From Massilistercora timonensis (GTDB taxonomy: Bacteria; Bacillota; Clostridia; Lachnospirales; Lachnospiraceae), in the NCBI RefSeq assembly GCF_900312975.1, contig NZ_LT990039.1:2604001-2668000 (forward strand): a stretch of DNA of 64,000 nt, given 5' to 3'. Below, in pieces: positions 27,561 through 35,911 of the stretch. The notes beneath the pieces were generated by a model. The model ran no database searches and was not told the origin of the DNA. It worked only from the letters and a program-made list of their open reading frames with translations. The first letter of the stretch is position 1; every line of letters begins with the position of its first letter. A program made the position numbers and the translations under genes.

Positions 27561-27648
27561 ATTTCTTTGTCTTGTGCTCCTTAGCACAATAGATACTATA
27601 CTATACGGGAAAAGATTTGTCAACCAGAAAATTATCTTTTTTCTCAGA

Positions 27649-27678
27649 TTGCCTGACCCAAGCCGGATGTGTTACAAT
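27649..27678 (+). promoter_or_regulatory. Probable promoter of hom
   Basis: TTGCCT (27649-27654) and TACAAT (27673-27678) are separated by 18 bases, about 40 bases ahead of the hom start. Confidence 0.5.
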
Positions 27679-27717
27679 AAATACCTGAAAACACGGCAGA
27701 TACGGAGGGATATCTAT

Positions 27718-29004
27718 ATGGCGAATACAGTAAAAGTGGCGCTTCTCGGTCTGGGGACCGTGGGGAGCGGAGTCTATAAACTGATCGAAAGGCAGCGGGA
27801 AGAGATGAGCAGTAAGGCGGGAGCCTCCATTGAGATCGCCGCGATCCTGGTCCATAACCTTGATAAGGAACGGGAAGGTGTGGACAAGTCTCTTCTGACA
27901 GACCAGTGGGAGAGGATCATCAATGATCCCGAGATCCAGATCGTGATCGAGGTGATGGGCGGTATTGAGCCGGCCCGAACCATGATCCTGGAAGCGCTGA
28001 ACTCCGGGAAAAATGTGGTGACTGCCAACAAGGACCTGGTGGCGGAGTACGGCGGAGAGCTTCTGGACGCCGCGGACAACAATGGAGTAGATTTCCTTTT
28101 TGAGGCGGCAGTAGGAGGCGGGATCCCCATTATCCGGCCCATGAAGCAGTGCCTGGCGGTTAATGAGATGGACGAGGTCGTGGGGATCGTCAACGGGACG
28201 ACGAACTACATCCTGACCAAGATGTTTGAGGAGGGGATGGATTTTGACGAGGCCCTTGCCCAGGCGACGGAGCTTGGCTATGCGGAGGCAGATCCCACGG
28301 CGGATGTGGAAGGACTGGACGCAGGGCGCAAGATCGCCATCCTTGCTTCCATTGCGTTCCATTCCCGCGTCGTCTTTTCTGATGTATATACAGAGGGGAT
28401 CACCCGGATCACAGCCAAAGATATTGCTTACGCCAGGGAGTTTGGCTGCGTGATCAAGCTGCTGGCGGTTGCAAGGAACACGCCTCAGGGGATCGAGACG
28501 GCGGTCTACCCCATGCTGCTTCCTCAGCATCATCCGCTGGCTTCTGTGCGGGATTCTTTTAACGCCATTTTTGTCCATGGAGACGCGGTGGACGACGCCA
28601 TGTTCTATGGGCGGGGCGCAGGCCAGCTTCCCACAGCCAGCGCGGTTATGGGGGATGTGATCGACGTGGTGCGCAACATCCAGTATCACTGCACCGGCCG
28701 GATCAACTGTACCTGCTATCGGAATATTCCGGTGAAGCCTTTTGACCAGGTGAAGAATCCTTTCTTCCTGCGGATGCAGGTGGAGAACAAGCCGGGAGTC
28801 CTGGCGGCCATCGCCAGCGTGTTTGGCGTTCACAAGGTGAGCATTTCCCGGGTTGTGCAGAAGATTATCACCGATGGGGTTGCGGAGCTTGTGATCGTAA
28901 CGGAAGCGGTAAAAGAGTTCCATATGCAGGACGCCCTTCATCATCTGGAGGATATGGAGGCGATCCGTGAGATCAGCAGCGTGATCCGGGAATATGAAAA
29001 ATGA
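27718..29004 (+). CDS. hom: Homoserine dehydrogenase
   Basis: A 428-residue enzyme reducing aspartate semialdehyde to homoserine, at the branch to threonine and methionine. Rossmann motif VALLGLGTVGSGVY, the catalytic-domain signature NGTTNYILTKM with ATELGYAEADPTADVEGLDA, and a C-terminal ACT domain (NKPGVLAAIASVFGVHKVSI) for feedback control. The ATG at 27718 follows ACGGAGGGAT; upstream in-frame ATGs run through the promoter. It stands alone, with no thrB or thrC next to it. Confidence 0.95.
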   Translation: MANTVKVALLGLGTVGSGVYKLIERQREEMSSKAGASIEIAAILVHNLDKEREGVDKSLLTDQWERIINDPEIQIVIEVMGGIEPARTMILEALNSGKNVVTANKDLVAEYGGELLDAADNNGVDFLFEAAVGGGIPIIRPMKQCLAVNEMDEVVGIVNGTTNYILTKMFEEGMDFDEALAQATELGYAEADPTADVEGLDAGRKIAILASIAFHSRVVFSDVYTEGITRITAKDIAYAREFGCVIKLLAVARNTPQGIETAVYPMLLPQHHPLASVRDSFNAIFVHGDAVDDAMFYGRGAGQLPTASAVMGDVIDVVRNIQYHCTGRINCTCYRNIPVKPFDQVKNPFFLRMQVENKPGVLAAIASVFGVHKVSISRVVQKIITDGVAELVIVTEAVKEFHMQDALHHLEDMEAIREISSVIREYEK

Positions 29005-29050
29005 TTGTCTTTCCCGGACAGATGTGCTAGAATGAACGAAAATAAAGAAA

Positions 29051-29161
29051 AGCAGAGTAGGAATGTGTGCGTTAAGTGCCGCGGGGACGGGGAGTTGCCG
29101 CGCGGACGAAGGAAGGGTTTAGAAGAAGCCTTCCGCGGTATACGTTCCGCATCCCGCTGCT
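29051..29161 (+). ncRNA. THF (tetrahydrofolate) riboswitch
   Basis: The leader of folT matches the THF riboswitch plan. The closing stem P1 is AGCAG (29051-29055) with CTGCT (29157-29161). The conserved GTGCGTTAAGTG lies near 29067-29078, ACGAAGG near 29106-29112, CGCGGTATACGTTCCGC near 29134-29150, and a closing ATCCCGCTG. Binding of reduced folate should reduce expression of the downstream folate transporter. A TACCT at about 29181 is complementary to the AGGTA overlapping the folT ribosome binding site, which would fit control of translation, but this part is inference. Confidence 0.85.
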
Positions 29162-29230
29162 ACACATAGACAGATAAAAACTACCTGCTTATGCGTAGCT
29201 TTAAGGACTACTGCGAAGGAGGTATTTTTT

Positions 29231-29791
29231 ATGAAACGATGGAAAACATCATTTACACAGTCCTTCCAGGAGTTGAAGGATCTTAGGAACCTGGCCGCAG
29301 TCTCCATGCTGCTGGCCATCACCGTGGTGCTTGGATTCTACCGGCTGCAGATCACGGAGTATCTGCGGATCGGGTTCGACCCGCTGGCAAAAGAACTTAC
29401 GGCCATGTTGTTTGGCCCGGTGGCCGGGTGTGCGGTGGCCGGCCTTGCGGATATCATTTCCTATATCATGAAGCCCATCGGCGCTTTTTTCCCGGGGCTT
29501 ACCTTGAGCGCCATGGCAGGCAGTGTGATCTACGGCGTGATCCTCTACCGGAAGCCCTTAAGCCTGGGACGGGTGATCCTGGCCAACGGGCTGGTGACGG
29601 TGTTCATCAATCTTTTGCTCAACACGTACTGGATGACCGTGCTCTACGGGGACGCCTTTATGGTGCTGTTCCCGGCCAGAGCCCTGAAGCAGGCGCTGAT
29701 GTTTCCCATCGATGTGATCCTGTTCTACACCGTGGCAAAGCTTCTTGGCAAGACGGGAGTTCTGGAAGGGATCCGCAAGACCATCGGATAA
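29231..29791 (+). CDS. folT: Folate ECF transporter S component
   Basis: A 186-residue, roughly six-helix S component that captures folate for an energy-coupling factor transporter. Its N-terminal region LRNLAAVSMLLAITVVLGF and the GFDPLAKELTAMLFGPVAGC, ADIISYIMKPIGAFFPG and LLNTYWMTVLYG segments match the FolT family. No ECF ATPases are nearby, so it uses shared ones. The THF riboswitch ahead of it and thyA/folA downstream support the folate role. AAGGAGG precedes the ATG. Confidence 0.9.
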   Translation: MKRWKTSFTQSFQELKDLRNLAAVSMLLAITVVLGFYRLQITEYLRIGFDPLAKELTAMLFGPVAGCAVAGLADIISYIMKPIGAFFPGLTLSAMAGSVIYGVILYRKPLSLGRVILANGLVTVFINLLLNTYWMTVLYGDAFMVLFPARALKQALMFPIDVILFYTVAKLLGKTGVLEGIRKTIG

Positions 29792-29803
29792 GGAGAGCAT
29801 AAG

Positions 29804-30235
29804 ATGCAGAAACGCAGGACCATCGGATTTCGGATCAAGCAGATCAACAACGGATATGAGAAGGAATTCAACAGGCAGCTGAAGAACATCGGGATCACTG
29901 CTTCCCAGTGCGAGGTGCTGGATTATCTCCTGAGCGGGAGCAAAGAAGAGGTGACCCAGCGGGATATCGAGAAAGCGCTGAACCTGCGGAATCCTACGGT
30001 GACCGGCCTACTCAAGCGTCTGGACGAGAAGGGGTTCATCCTCTCGGTGCCAAGCGCCAGGGACAAGCGGTGCAAGAATATCTATCCCACGGAGAAGGCC
30101 TACGATATCCAGAGACGGATGGAGATGGACAGAAAGAAGCTGGATAAAATGCTGACCCTGGGGCTTACCAAGAAGGAGACCGCAGCCCTGGAACGATTAC
30201 TGGACAAGGTGCTGTACAACATAACCGAGCCATAA
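29804..30235 (+). CDS. MarR-family transcriptional regulator
   Basis: A 143-residue winged-helix regulator with the recognition region TQRDIEKALNLRNPTVTGLLKRLDEKGFI, closely followed by the wing (SARDKRCKNIYPTEKA). It begins 13 bases after folT and is co-transcribed with it; AAGGAGAG precedes the ATG. The target is unknown. Its stop codon lies inside the stem-loop of its own terminator. Confidence 0.88.
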   Translation: MQKRRTIGFRIKQINNGYEKEFNRQLKNIGITASQCEVLDYLLSGSKEEVTQRDIEKALNLRNPTVTGLLKRLDEKGFILSVPSARDKRCKNIYPTEKAYDIQRRMEMDRKKLDKMLTLGLTKKETAALERLLDKVLYNITEP

Positions 30236-30251
30236 AAGGCTCGGTTTTTTC
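30223..30251 (+). terminator. Terminator of the folT-marR unit
   Basis: A 9-bp perfect stem AACCGAGCC (30223-30231) with its complement (30238-30246), loop ATAAAA, followed by a T-run. The marR stop codon TAA (30233-30235) lies in the loop. Confidence 0.92.
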
Positions 30252-30280
30252 TTGCATTTTGGTTGTGGATATGGTATTAT
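30252..30280 (+). promoter_or_regulatory. Promoter of the DUF2325 gene
   Basis: TTGCAT (30252-30257) and TATTAT (30275-30280) are separated by 17 bases, with TGG directly ahead of the -10 box. Confidence 0.7.
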
Positions 30281-30286
30281 TTAAAT

Positions 30287-30305
30287 GCAAATGATAATCA
30301 TAATC
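30287..30305 (+). promoter_or_regulatory. Fur-box-like operator
   Basis: GCAAATGATAATCATAATC matches the 19-base Fur consensus GATAATGATAATCATTATC at 16 of 19 positions. It begins six bases after the -10 box, so it covers the transcription start. This is the geometry for iron-dependent repression of the downstream DUF2325 gene by Fur. Confidence 0.75.
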
Positions 30306-30337
30306 AAAATATAATAAAAAGACAGGAGGATCAGATC

Positions 30338-30619
30338 ATGAGTGTGGTGATCATAGGTGGAAATGAGCGGATGGAACAGCAGTACAAAGAGATCTGTAAG
30401 CGCTATCGCTGTAAGGCGAAGGTATTTACCCGGATGTCAGGGAACCTGAAGACCCAGATCGGACAGCCGGATCTGATCATCTTGTTTACTTCTACAGTGG
30501 CTCACAAGATGGTCCACTGCGCCCTCCGGGAAGCGCAGCGCTACAACATCCCTGTGGAGCGGGCTCACAGCAGCAGCGCCAGCGCCCTGGACAGCGTGCT
30601 GAAGGAATGTTGCTGTTAA
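30338..30619 (+). CDS. DUF2325 domain-containing protein
   Basis: A 93-residue protein that is entirely one DUF2325 domain: a Rossmann-like start SVVIIGGNERMEQQYKEICK, then GNLKTQIGQPDLIILFTSTVAHKMV in two strands, and a closing RAHSSSASALDSVLKECCC with three terminal cysteines. Function is unknown. The ATG at 30338 follows AGGAGG. The Fur-like operator over its promoter links it to iron or redox state, and the cysteine triplet at the end could bind metal. Confidence 0.85.
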   Translation: MSVVIIGGNERMEQQYKEICKRYRCKAKVFTRMSGNLKTQIGQPDLIILFTSTVAHKMVHCALREAQRYNIPVERAHSSSASALDSVLKECCC

Positions 30620-30631
30620 GGTGCAGGAAAA

Positions 30632-30677
30632 AAGAATTCGGGTGCAGACGGAAGATGCATCCGGATTCTTTTTTTTT
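30632..30677 (+). terminator. Terminator after DUF2325 gene
   Basis: A 15-bp stem with two wobble pairs (30632-30646 with 30656-30670), followed by a run of T residues to 30676. Confidence 0.88.
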
Positions 30678-30729
30678 GCCTGGATCCATGGTACAATAGG
30701 GAAAGTGATAATATACGGAGGTATAGATT

Positions 30730-31578
30730 ATGAGTTACGCGGATCGTGTTTTTATCGATATGTGCAGGGACATCATAGATAACGGGACGGATACCAGGGG
30801 CGAGAAGGTACGCCCGGTCTGGGAGGACGGGACGCCGGCCTATACGGTGAAGAAGTTCGGGGTGGTGAACCGCTATGACCTGTCAAAAGAATTCCCGGCC
30901 CTGACTCTTCGTCGGACGGCTATCAAAAGCTGCACCGACGAGCTTCTGTGGATCTGGCAGAAGAAGTCCAACAACATCCATGAGCTCCACTCCCATATCT
31001 GGGACAGCTGGGCGGATGAGGACGGTTCCATCGGCAAGGCCTACGGCTATCAGATGGGTGTGAAGCACCAGTATAAGGAAGGAATGTTCGACCAGGTGGA
31101 CCGGGTGATCTATGATCTGAAGAACAATCCTTACAGCCGGCGGATCATGACCAACCTGTATGTGCACCAGGATCTTCACGAGATGAATCTCTATCCCTGC
31201 GCCTACAGCATGACCTTCAATGTGACAAAACGGCCGGGCAGTGAGAAGCTGACCCTGAACGGGATCCTGAACCAGCGTTCCAACGACGTGCTGGCGGCCA
31301 ATAACTGGAACGTGTGCCAGTATTCGGTGCTCCTTCACATGCTGGCTCAGGTGTGCGATATGGAAGTGGGCGAGTTCGTCCATGTGATCGCGGACGCTCA
31401 TATCTATGACCGGCATATCCCCATGATCGAGGAGCTGATCGCGCGGGAGCCTCTGCCGGCGCCCAGATTCTGGCTGAACCCGGAGGTGAAGGACTTCTAT
31501 GAGTTCACGCCGGAGGACGTGAAGCTTCTTGACTATGAGACCCATGAGCAGATCCGGAATATTCCGGTAGCCATCTAA
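30730..31578 (+). CDS. thyA: Thymidylate synthase
   Basis: A 282-residue ThyA-type enzyme making dTMP from dUMP with methylene-THF. It has the N-terminal DTRGEKVRPVW, LRRTAIKSCTDELLW, the nucleophile loop LYPCAYSMTFNV (catalytic cysteine), LNQRSNDVLAANNWNVCQYSVL, and the late HVIADAHIYDRHIPMIEEL. The folate-site residues fit the lineage with a slightly altered active-site loop (PCAY rather than PCH). ACGGAGG precedes the ATG. folA follows after nine bases, which recycles the dihydrofolate formed. Confidence 0.93.
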   Translation: MSYADRVFIDMCRDIIDNGTDTRGEKVRPVWEDGTPAYTVKKFGVVNRYDLSKEFPALTLRRTAIKSCTDELLWIWQKKSNNIHELHSHIWDSWADEDGSIGKAYGYQMGVKHQYKEGMFDQVDRVIYDLKNNPYSRRIMTNLYVHQDLHEMNLYPCAYSMTFNVTKRPGSEKLTLNGILNQRSNDVLAANNWNVCQYSVLLHMLAQVCDMEVGEFVHVIADAHIYDRHIPMIEELIAREPLPAPRFWLNPEVKDFYEFTPEDVKLLDYETHEQIRNIPVAI

Positions 31579-31587
31579 GGAGGAATT

Positions 31588-32079
31588 ATGAATCTGATCG
31601 TAAATGTAGACAAGAACTGGGCTATCGGCCTTGGCAGCAAGCTGCTGGTGCGGATCCCTCAGGATATGAAATATTTTCGTTCCATGACCACCGGGCATGT
31701 AGTGGTGATGGGCAGAAAGACCCTGGAGTCTTTCCCGGAGAGCAAGCCCCTGCCCAATCGGGTGAATATTGTGCTCACCAGGGATCAGGGCTATCAGGCC
31801 CCAGGCGCAGTGGTGGTCCACTCCATGGAGGAGTTAAAAGAAGAACTGAAGAAGTATTCCGGTGAAGAGATCTTCGTGATCGGCGGCGGCCAGATCTACC
31901 GGGAGCTTCTCCCCTTATGCGACAAGGCTTATGTGACCAAGGTAGACCGGGCCTTTGACGCGGATGTTTATTTCCCGGATCTGGATCAGGATCCCCAGTG
32001 GAAGATGACAAAAGTCAGCGAGGAACAGACGTATTTTGATCTGGAATATGTTTTCGCGGTGTATGAGAGGACAGCATGA
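31588..32079 (+). CDS. folA: Dihydrofolate reductase
   Basis: A 163-residue DHFR. It starts MNLIVNVDKNWAIGLGSKLL and carries MGRKTLESFPESKPLPNR, then VIGGGQIYRELLPLCD, with a closing YFDLEYVFAVYERT. It reduces dihydrofolate produced by ThyA. AAGGAGG precedes the ATG. Its last codon overlaps the start of the glycosyltransferase gene (ATGA). Confidence 0.95.
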   Translation: MNLIVNVDKNWAIGLGSKLLVRIPQDMKYFRSMTTGHVVVMGRKTLESFPESKPLPNRVNIVLTRDQGYQAPGAVVVHSMEELKEELKKYSGEEIFVIGGGQIYRELLPLCDKAYVTKVDRAFDADVYFPDLDQDPQWKMTKVSEEQTYFDLEYVFAVYERTA

Positions 32080-33266
32080 GGATCTTAAGCATAACAGCAC
32101 AGAAACCATCCAGCACAGGAAGCGGGGTCTATCTTACGGAGCTGGTGAAGGAATTCGCCAGAAAAGGCCACTCCCAGGCGGTGGTGGCGGGAGTCTACCG
32201 GGAAGACCAGATCAGCCTGCCGGCGGAAGTGGGATTCTACCCGGTGTATTTTCAGACGGAAACCCTTCCCTATCCCATCGCGGGAATGTCGGATGAGATG
32301 CCCTATCCCAGCACCCGGTACTGTGATATGACGGAAGAAATGACAGAAGCGTTTGGCAAAGCGTTTCTTGAGAAGGTAACGGAGGCGGTGGAAGCCCTTG
32401 ACCCGGATCTGATCCTCTGCCACCATCTCTATCTTCTCACCGCGCTGGTGCGGGAACATTTCCCGGACCGCAGGATCTACGGATTCTGCCACAATACGGA
32501 TATCCGGCAGATGGAGAAGACGGATCTTAAGCGGGCTTATATCGCCGGACAGATCCGGAAGCTGGACCGGATCTTCGTGCCCCAGAAGGCCCAGGGCGAC
32601 AAAGTGCTGGAGATCTATCAGGCGGATCCGGAGAAGCTGTGCCGGGTAGGAGTGGGCTATAACAGCCAGATCTTTGAGATTAGCGGCGAAAAGCCAAAGG
32701 ATGGAATGACCCGGATCGTCTTTGCCGGGAAGATTGCGGAGAAAAAGGGGGTTATGAGCCTTCTTCGGTCTCTCGATCATCTGAAGGAAGAGCGGGAAGA
32801 CCTGGTGTTGTACCTGGCCGGAGGAGCGGGAAATATTGAGGAGTACCAGGAGATCCGCCGGCTGGCAGAAGGGAGCCCCTACCGGGTGGAATTCCTGGGA
32901 AGGCTGTCCCAGGAGGCGCTGGCGAAGGTCTATAACCTGTGCCAGATCTTTGTCCTTCCGTCTTTTTTCGACGCTTTGCCTCTGACGGTGATCGAGGCCC
33001 TGGCCTGCGGTGACCGGGTGGTGGTGACAGACCTGCCGGGGATCCAGGAGTGGCTGGGAGCCAATGCGCCGGGCGCGGACGTGCGCTATGTGCCGCTGCC
33101 CAGGATGGAGAATACTGACGAACCGGTGGCGGAAGACCTGCCGGCTTTCGAAGAGCGGCTGGCCAAAGCCCTGGAGGAGAGTATCCACAGCAGCACGGGG
33201 ACGAAGGCGGATGTAAGCGGCATTTCCTGGGAAGGGATCAGCAGACGGGTACTGGAAGAATCGTAA
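32076..33266 (+). CDS. Glycosyltransferase family 4 protein
   Basis: A 396-residue GT-B fold glycosyltransferase. The N-terminal domain begins ILSITAQKPSSTGSGVYLTEL. The C-terminal domain carries RIVFAGKIAEKKGVMSLLRSLD and the nucleotide-sugar motif LPSFFDALPLTVIEALACGD, which fits the GT4 EX7E pattern. The acceptor is not readable. It is translationally coupled to folA, an odd functional neighbour. It is followed by the promoter and T-box of ilvB. Confidence 0.85.
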   Translation: MRILSITAQKPSSTGSGVYLTELVKEFARKGHSQAVVAGVYREDQISLPAEVGFYPVYFQTETLPYPIAGMSDEMPYPSTRYCDMTEEMTEAFGKAFLEKVTEAVEALDPDLILCHHLYLLTALVREHFPDRRIYGFCHNTDIRQMEKTDLKRAYIAGQIRKLDRIFVPQKAQGDKVLEIYQADPEKLCRVGVGYNSQIFEISGEKPKDGMTRIVFAGKIAEKKGVMSLLRSLDHLKEEREDLVLYLAGGAGNIEEYQEIRRLAEGSPYRVEFLGRLSQEALAKVYNLCQIFVLPSFFDALPLTVIEALACGDRVVVTDLPGIQEWLGANAPGADVRYVPLPRMENTDEPVAEDLPAFEERLAKALEESIHSSTGTKADVSGISWEGISRRVLEES

Positions 33267-33298
33267 CAAAGATCAAGAAATCCATTAAGAATGTATGG

Positions 33299-33328
33299 TT
33301 GACAAAGGAATCCGGGGTCAACTATAAT
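33299..33328 (+). promoter_or_regulatory. Promoter of the ilvB T-box leader
   Basis: TTGACA (33299-33304) and TATAAT (33323-33328) are separated by 18 bases; a near-consensus vegetative promoter. Confidence 0.85.
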
Positions 33329-33344
33329 AGATGTAATTTATCAG

Positions 33345-33625
33345 AGAAATGCTATGACAGGGAGGAGTACATAGGCCTCGCAAGCACAGAGAGAAGATGG
33401 ACGGTGGGAATCTTCGTGAAAGACTTATGGAAGTAGCCCTCGAGCAGTGGACCGAACAGGCGGCAGGCCCTAGTAGACTTCAACGCATATCCCGGCGTTA
33501 GAGGGGAACGGTATCGGAAGACATAAGTTTTCCCGTGCCGGCAGAGTGCAGAGAGATTTCTCTGAAGTTAGGTGGTAACACGGATGCAGATTCGCCCTAA
33601 GCCAGAAGGCTTGGGGCATTTTTTT
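33345..33625 (+). ncRNA. T-box leader of ilvBN
   Basis: The 320-base stretch before ilvB holds a tRNA-sensing T-box. Stem I runs from about 33356 to 33440, with AGGG pairing to CCCT at its base, AGTA (33366-33369) opposite GAAGTAG, and CATA pairing to TATG above. The codon in the specifier position is most likely GTA (33433-33435), valine. The T-box sequence GGTGGTAACACGG lies at 33571-33583. The terminator is a 10-bp stem (33594-33603 with 33608-33617, loop AGAA) followed by seven T residues. Uncharged tRNA-Val should therefore open transcription of ilvB. The specifier call is less certain than the T-box itself. Confidence 0.9.
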
Positions 33626-33654
33626 GGCAGAGGTGTTGACAGGGAGGTATGTAT

Positions 33655-35376
33655 ATGAAGAAGATCAGTGGAAACAAATTGTTGGTGAAAGCGCTGTGGG
33701 AAGAAGGCGTGGATACCGTGTTCGGCTATCCTGGGGCCTGTACCATTGATATCAGCGACGAACTGTACCGGCAGGACCGGGTCAAGGTGATCCTGCCCCG
33801 GCAGGAGATCGCCCTGGTCCATGAGGCAGATGCCTATGCCAGATCCACAGGCAAGGTGGGAGTCTGTCTGGTGACCAGCGGACCGGGAGCGACCAACCTG
33901 GTGACCGGGCTGGCCACTGCCTATTATGACAGCGTGCCCCTGGTGTGCTTTACCGGACAGGTGGCCCGCCATCTGATCGGAAACGACGCCTTCCAGGAAG
34001 TAGATATCGTAGGGATCACCCGGAGTATCACCAAGTACGGAGTTACCGTAAGAAGAAGGGAAGACCTGGGACGGATCCTGAAGGAGGCCTTCTATATCGC
34101 CCGCACCGGAAGACCTGGACCGGTGCTGGTGGATCTGCCCAAGGACGTGATGGCGGAACTGGGAGACGGGGAGTATCCCACGGACGTAAATATCCGGGGC
34201 TACAAGCCTAACACCCATGTACATATCGGCCAGCTGAAGCGGGCCATCAAGATGCTGAGCAAGGCGAAGAAGCCTCTGTTCCTGGCGGGGGGCGGCGTCA
34301 ATATCGCCCATGCCTGGCCGGAATTCACAGAGGTGGTGGAGAAGACCAACGTCCCGGTGGTGACCACCGTTATGGGCCGGGGGGCCATCCCCACAGATCA
34401 TCCGCTTTATATCGGCAACCTGGGAATGCACGGCGCTTATGCCTGCAATATGGCGGTGAATGAATGTGACCTTCTGTTCTCCATTGGAACAAGGTTTAAT
34501 GACCGGATCACCGGGAAGCTCCATTCTTTCGCGCCTCATGCCCAGATCGTGCACATTGACATCGACACGGCGGCCATCTCCAAGAACGTGCAGGTAGACG
34601 TGCCCATCGTGGCGGACGCCAAAGAAGCGGTGACCAAGATGCTGGAATATGTGACGCCCTGTGAGACGGAAGGGTGGAGAGCCCAGATAAAGGAGTGGAA
34701 GGAGAAACATCCGCTGACTATGAAGCCCCGTCCCATCATGACGCCAAAAGATGTGCTGGACGCCATCAACCGGCTGTTCGACGAGGCCATCGTCCTCACC
34801 GACGTAGGGCAGCACCAGATGTTTACCGCCCAGTTCCTGGAGGTAAATGAGAAGCGGCGTCTCTTCATGTCCGGCGGGCTGGGGACCATGGGATACGGGC
34901 TGCCGGGAGCCATTGGAGCCAAGATCGGACATCCGGACACCCCGGTGATCTCCATCTCCGGAGACGGGGGAATGCAGATGAATATCCAGGAGCTGGCGAC
35001 AGCAGTTCTGGAAGAACTTCCCATCATCTCCTGTATCTTTAACAACAGCAATCTGGGAATGGTGCGGCAGTGGCAGAAGCTGTTCTACGGCAAGCGCTAT
35101 TCCATGACCTGCTTAAGGTCCGGCGCGGCCTGCAGAGGCAGGTGCGGCGAGGTGGAATGTCCCAAATATACGCCGGACTTTGTGAAACTGGCAGAGAGCT
35201 ACGGCGCCAAAGGGATCCGGATCACCAAGGTGGAGGAGATCGAGCCTGCCTTCCGGGAGGCCATGAAGAGTGAGAAGACCCCGTATATCCTGGAATTTGT
35301 GATCGATCCGGAGGATCTGGTATATCCCATGATCGAACCCGGCGGAACCCTGGAAGACATGATCCTGGACTGTTAG
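33655..35376 (+). CDS. ilvB: Acetolactate synthase, large catalytic subunit
   Basis: A 573-residue ThDP enzyme, the first common step of valine, leucine and isoleucine synthesis. It begins with KISGNKLLVKALWEEGVDTVFGYPG and carries the catalytic glutamate in LPRQEIALVHEADAYAR. The ThDP motif starts GDGGMQMN and ends NNSNLGMVRQWQ. An unusual cysteine-bearing stretch is RSGAACRGRCGEVECPKY near residue 490. The ATG at 33655 is 7 bases from AGGGAGG; the ATG at 33649 is too close. Downstream of the T-box. Confidence 0.94.
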   Translation: MKKISGNKLLVKALWEEGVDTVFGYPGACTIDISDELYRQDRVKVILPRQEIALVHEADAYARSTGKVGVCLVTSGPGATNLVTGLATAYYDSVPLVCFTGQVARHLIGNDAFQEVDIVGITRSITKYGVTVRRREDLGRILKEAFYIARTGRPGPVLVDLPKDVMAELGDGEYPTDVNIRGYKPNTHVHIGQLKRAIKMLSKAKKPLFLAGGGVNIAHAWPEFTEVVEKTNVPVVTTVMGRGAIPTDHPLYIGNLGMHGAYACNMAVNECDLLFSIGTRFNDRITGKLHSFAPHAQIVHIDIDTAAISKNVQVDVPIVADAKEAVTKMLEYVTPCETEGWRAQIKEWKEKHPLTMKPRPIMTPKDVLDAINRLFDEAIVLTDVGQHQMFTAQFLEVNEKRRLFMSGGLGTMGYGLPGAIGAKIGHPDTPVISISGDGGMQMNIQELATAVLEELPIISCIFNNSNLGMVRQWQKLFYGKRYSMTCLRSGAACRGRCGEVECPKYTPDFVKLAESYGAKGIRITKVEEIEPAFREAMKSEKTPYILEFVIDPEDLVYPMIEPGGTLEDMILDC

Positions 35377-35394
35377 AGAGAGGAGAGGAATAGC

Positions 35395-35904
35395 ATGAGC
35401 AATGGAATGAAGAAACGCTGGATATCCCTGTATGTAGAGAACCAGGTAGGTGTTCTCTCGAAGATCTCCGGACTGTTCTCCGGCAAGTCCTATAACCTGG
35501 ACAGTCTTACCGTTGGCACCACGGAAGATCCAACCGTATCCCGGATGACCATCGCCACCGTCAGCGACGACGAGACCTTTGAGCAGATCAAGAAGCAGCT
35601 GAACCGTCTGGTGGAAGTGATCAAGGTGATCGATTTTACCGACGTCTTCGTGCGGATGAAGGAGATCCTCTATGTAAAGGTGCGCAAATGTACGCCGGAG
35701 GATAAGGTGGAGCTGTTCCAGATCGCGGAGACCTTCAAGGCGAAAGTCATCGACTACGGTAAGGACAGCCTGCTGCTGGAGTTTGTCCAGACAGCCACCA
35801 AGAATGACGCGGTGATCAAGCTGATGAAGGAAGAGTTCAAGAGCATTGAAGTGGTCCGGGGCGGAAGCGTAGGGATCGAGTCCATCAGTATGATGGAGAG
35901 ATAA
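35395..35904 (+). CDS. ilvN: Acetolactate synthase, small regulatory subunit
   Basis: A 169-residue regulatory subunit with an N-terminal ACT domain (KRWISLYVENQVGVLSKISGLFSGKSYNLDSL in part) and the C-terminal ALS_ss domain (VIDYGKDSLLLEFVQTATKNDAVIKLM). It binds valine for feedback inhibition and activates IlvB. AGAGGAGAGG precedes the ATG. It forms an operon with ilvB. Confidence 0.94.
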   Translation: MSNGMKKRWISLYVENQVGVLSKISGLFSGKSYNLDSLTVGTTEDPTVSRMTIATVSDDETFEQIKKQLNRLVEVIKVIDFTDVFVRMKEILYVKVRKCTPEDKVELFQIAETFKAKVIDYGKDSLLLEFVQTATKNDAVIKLMKEEFKSIEVVRGGSVGIESISMMER

Positions 35905-35911
35905 ACATTGG

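Noticed and set aside
27601..28944. 447-codon open frame on the minus strand
   Set aside because: Antisense to hom, with histidine- and arginine-rich nonsense composition.
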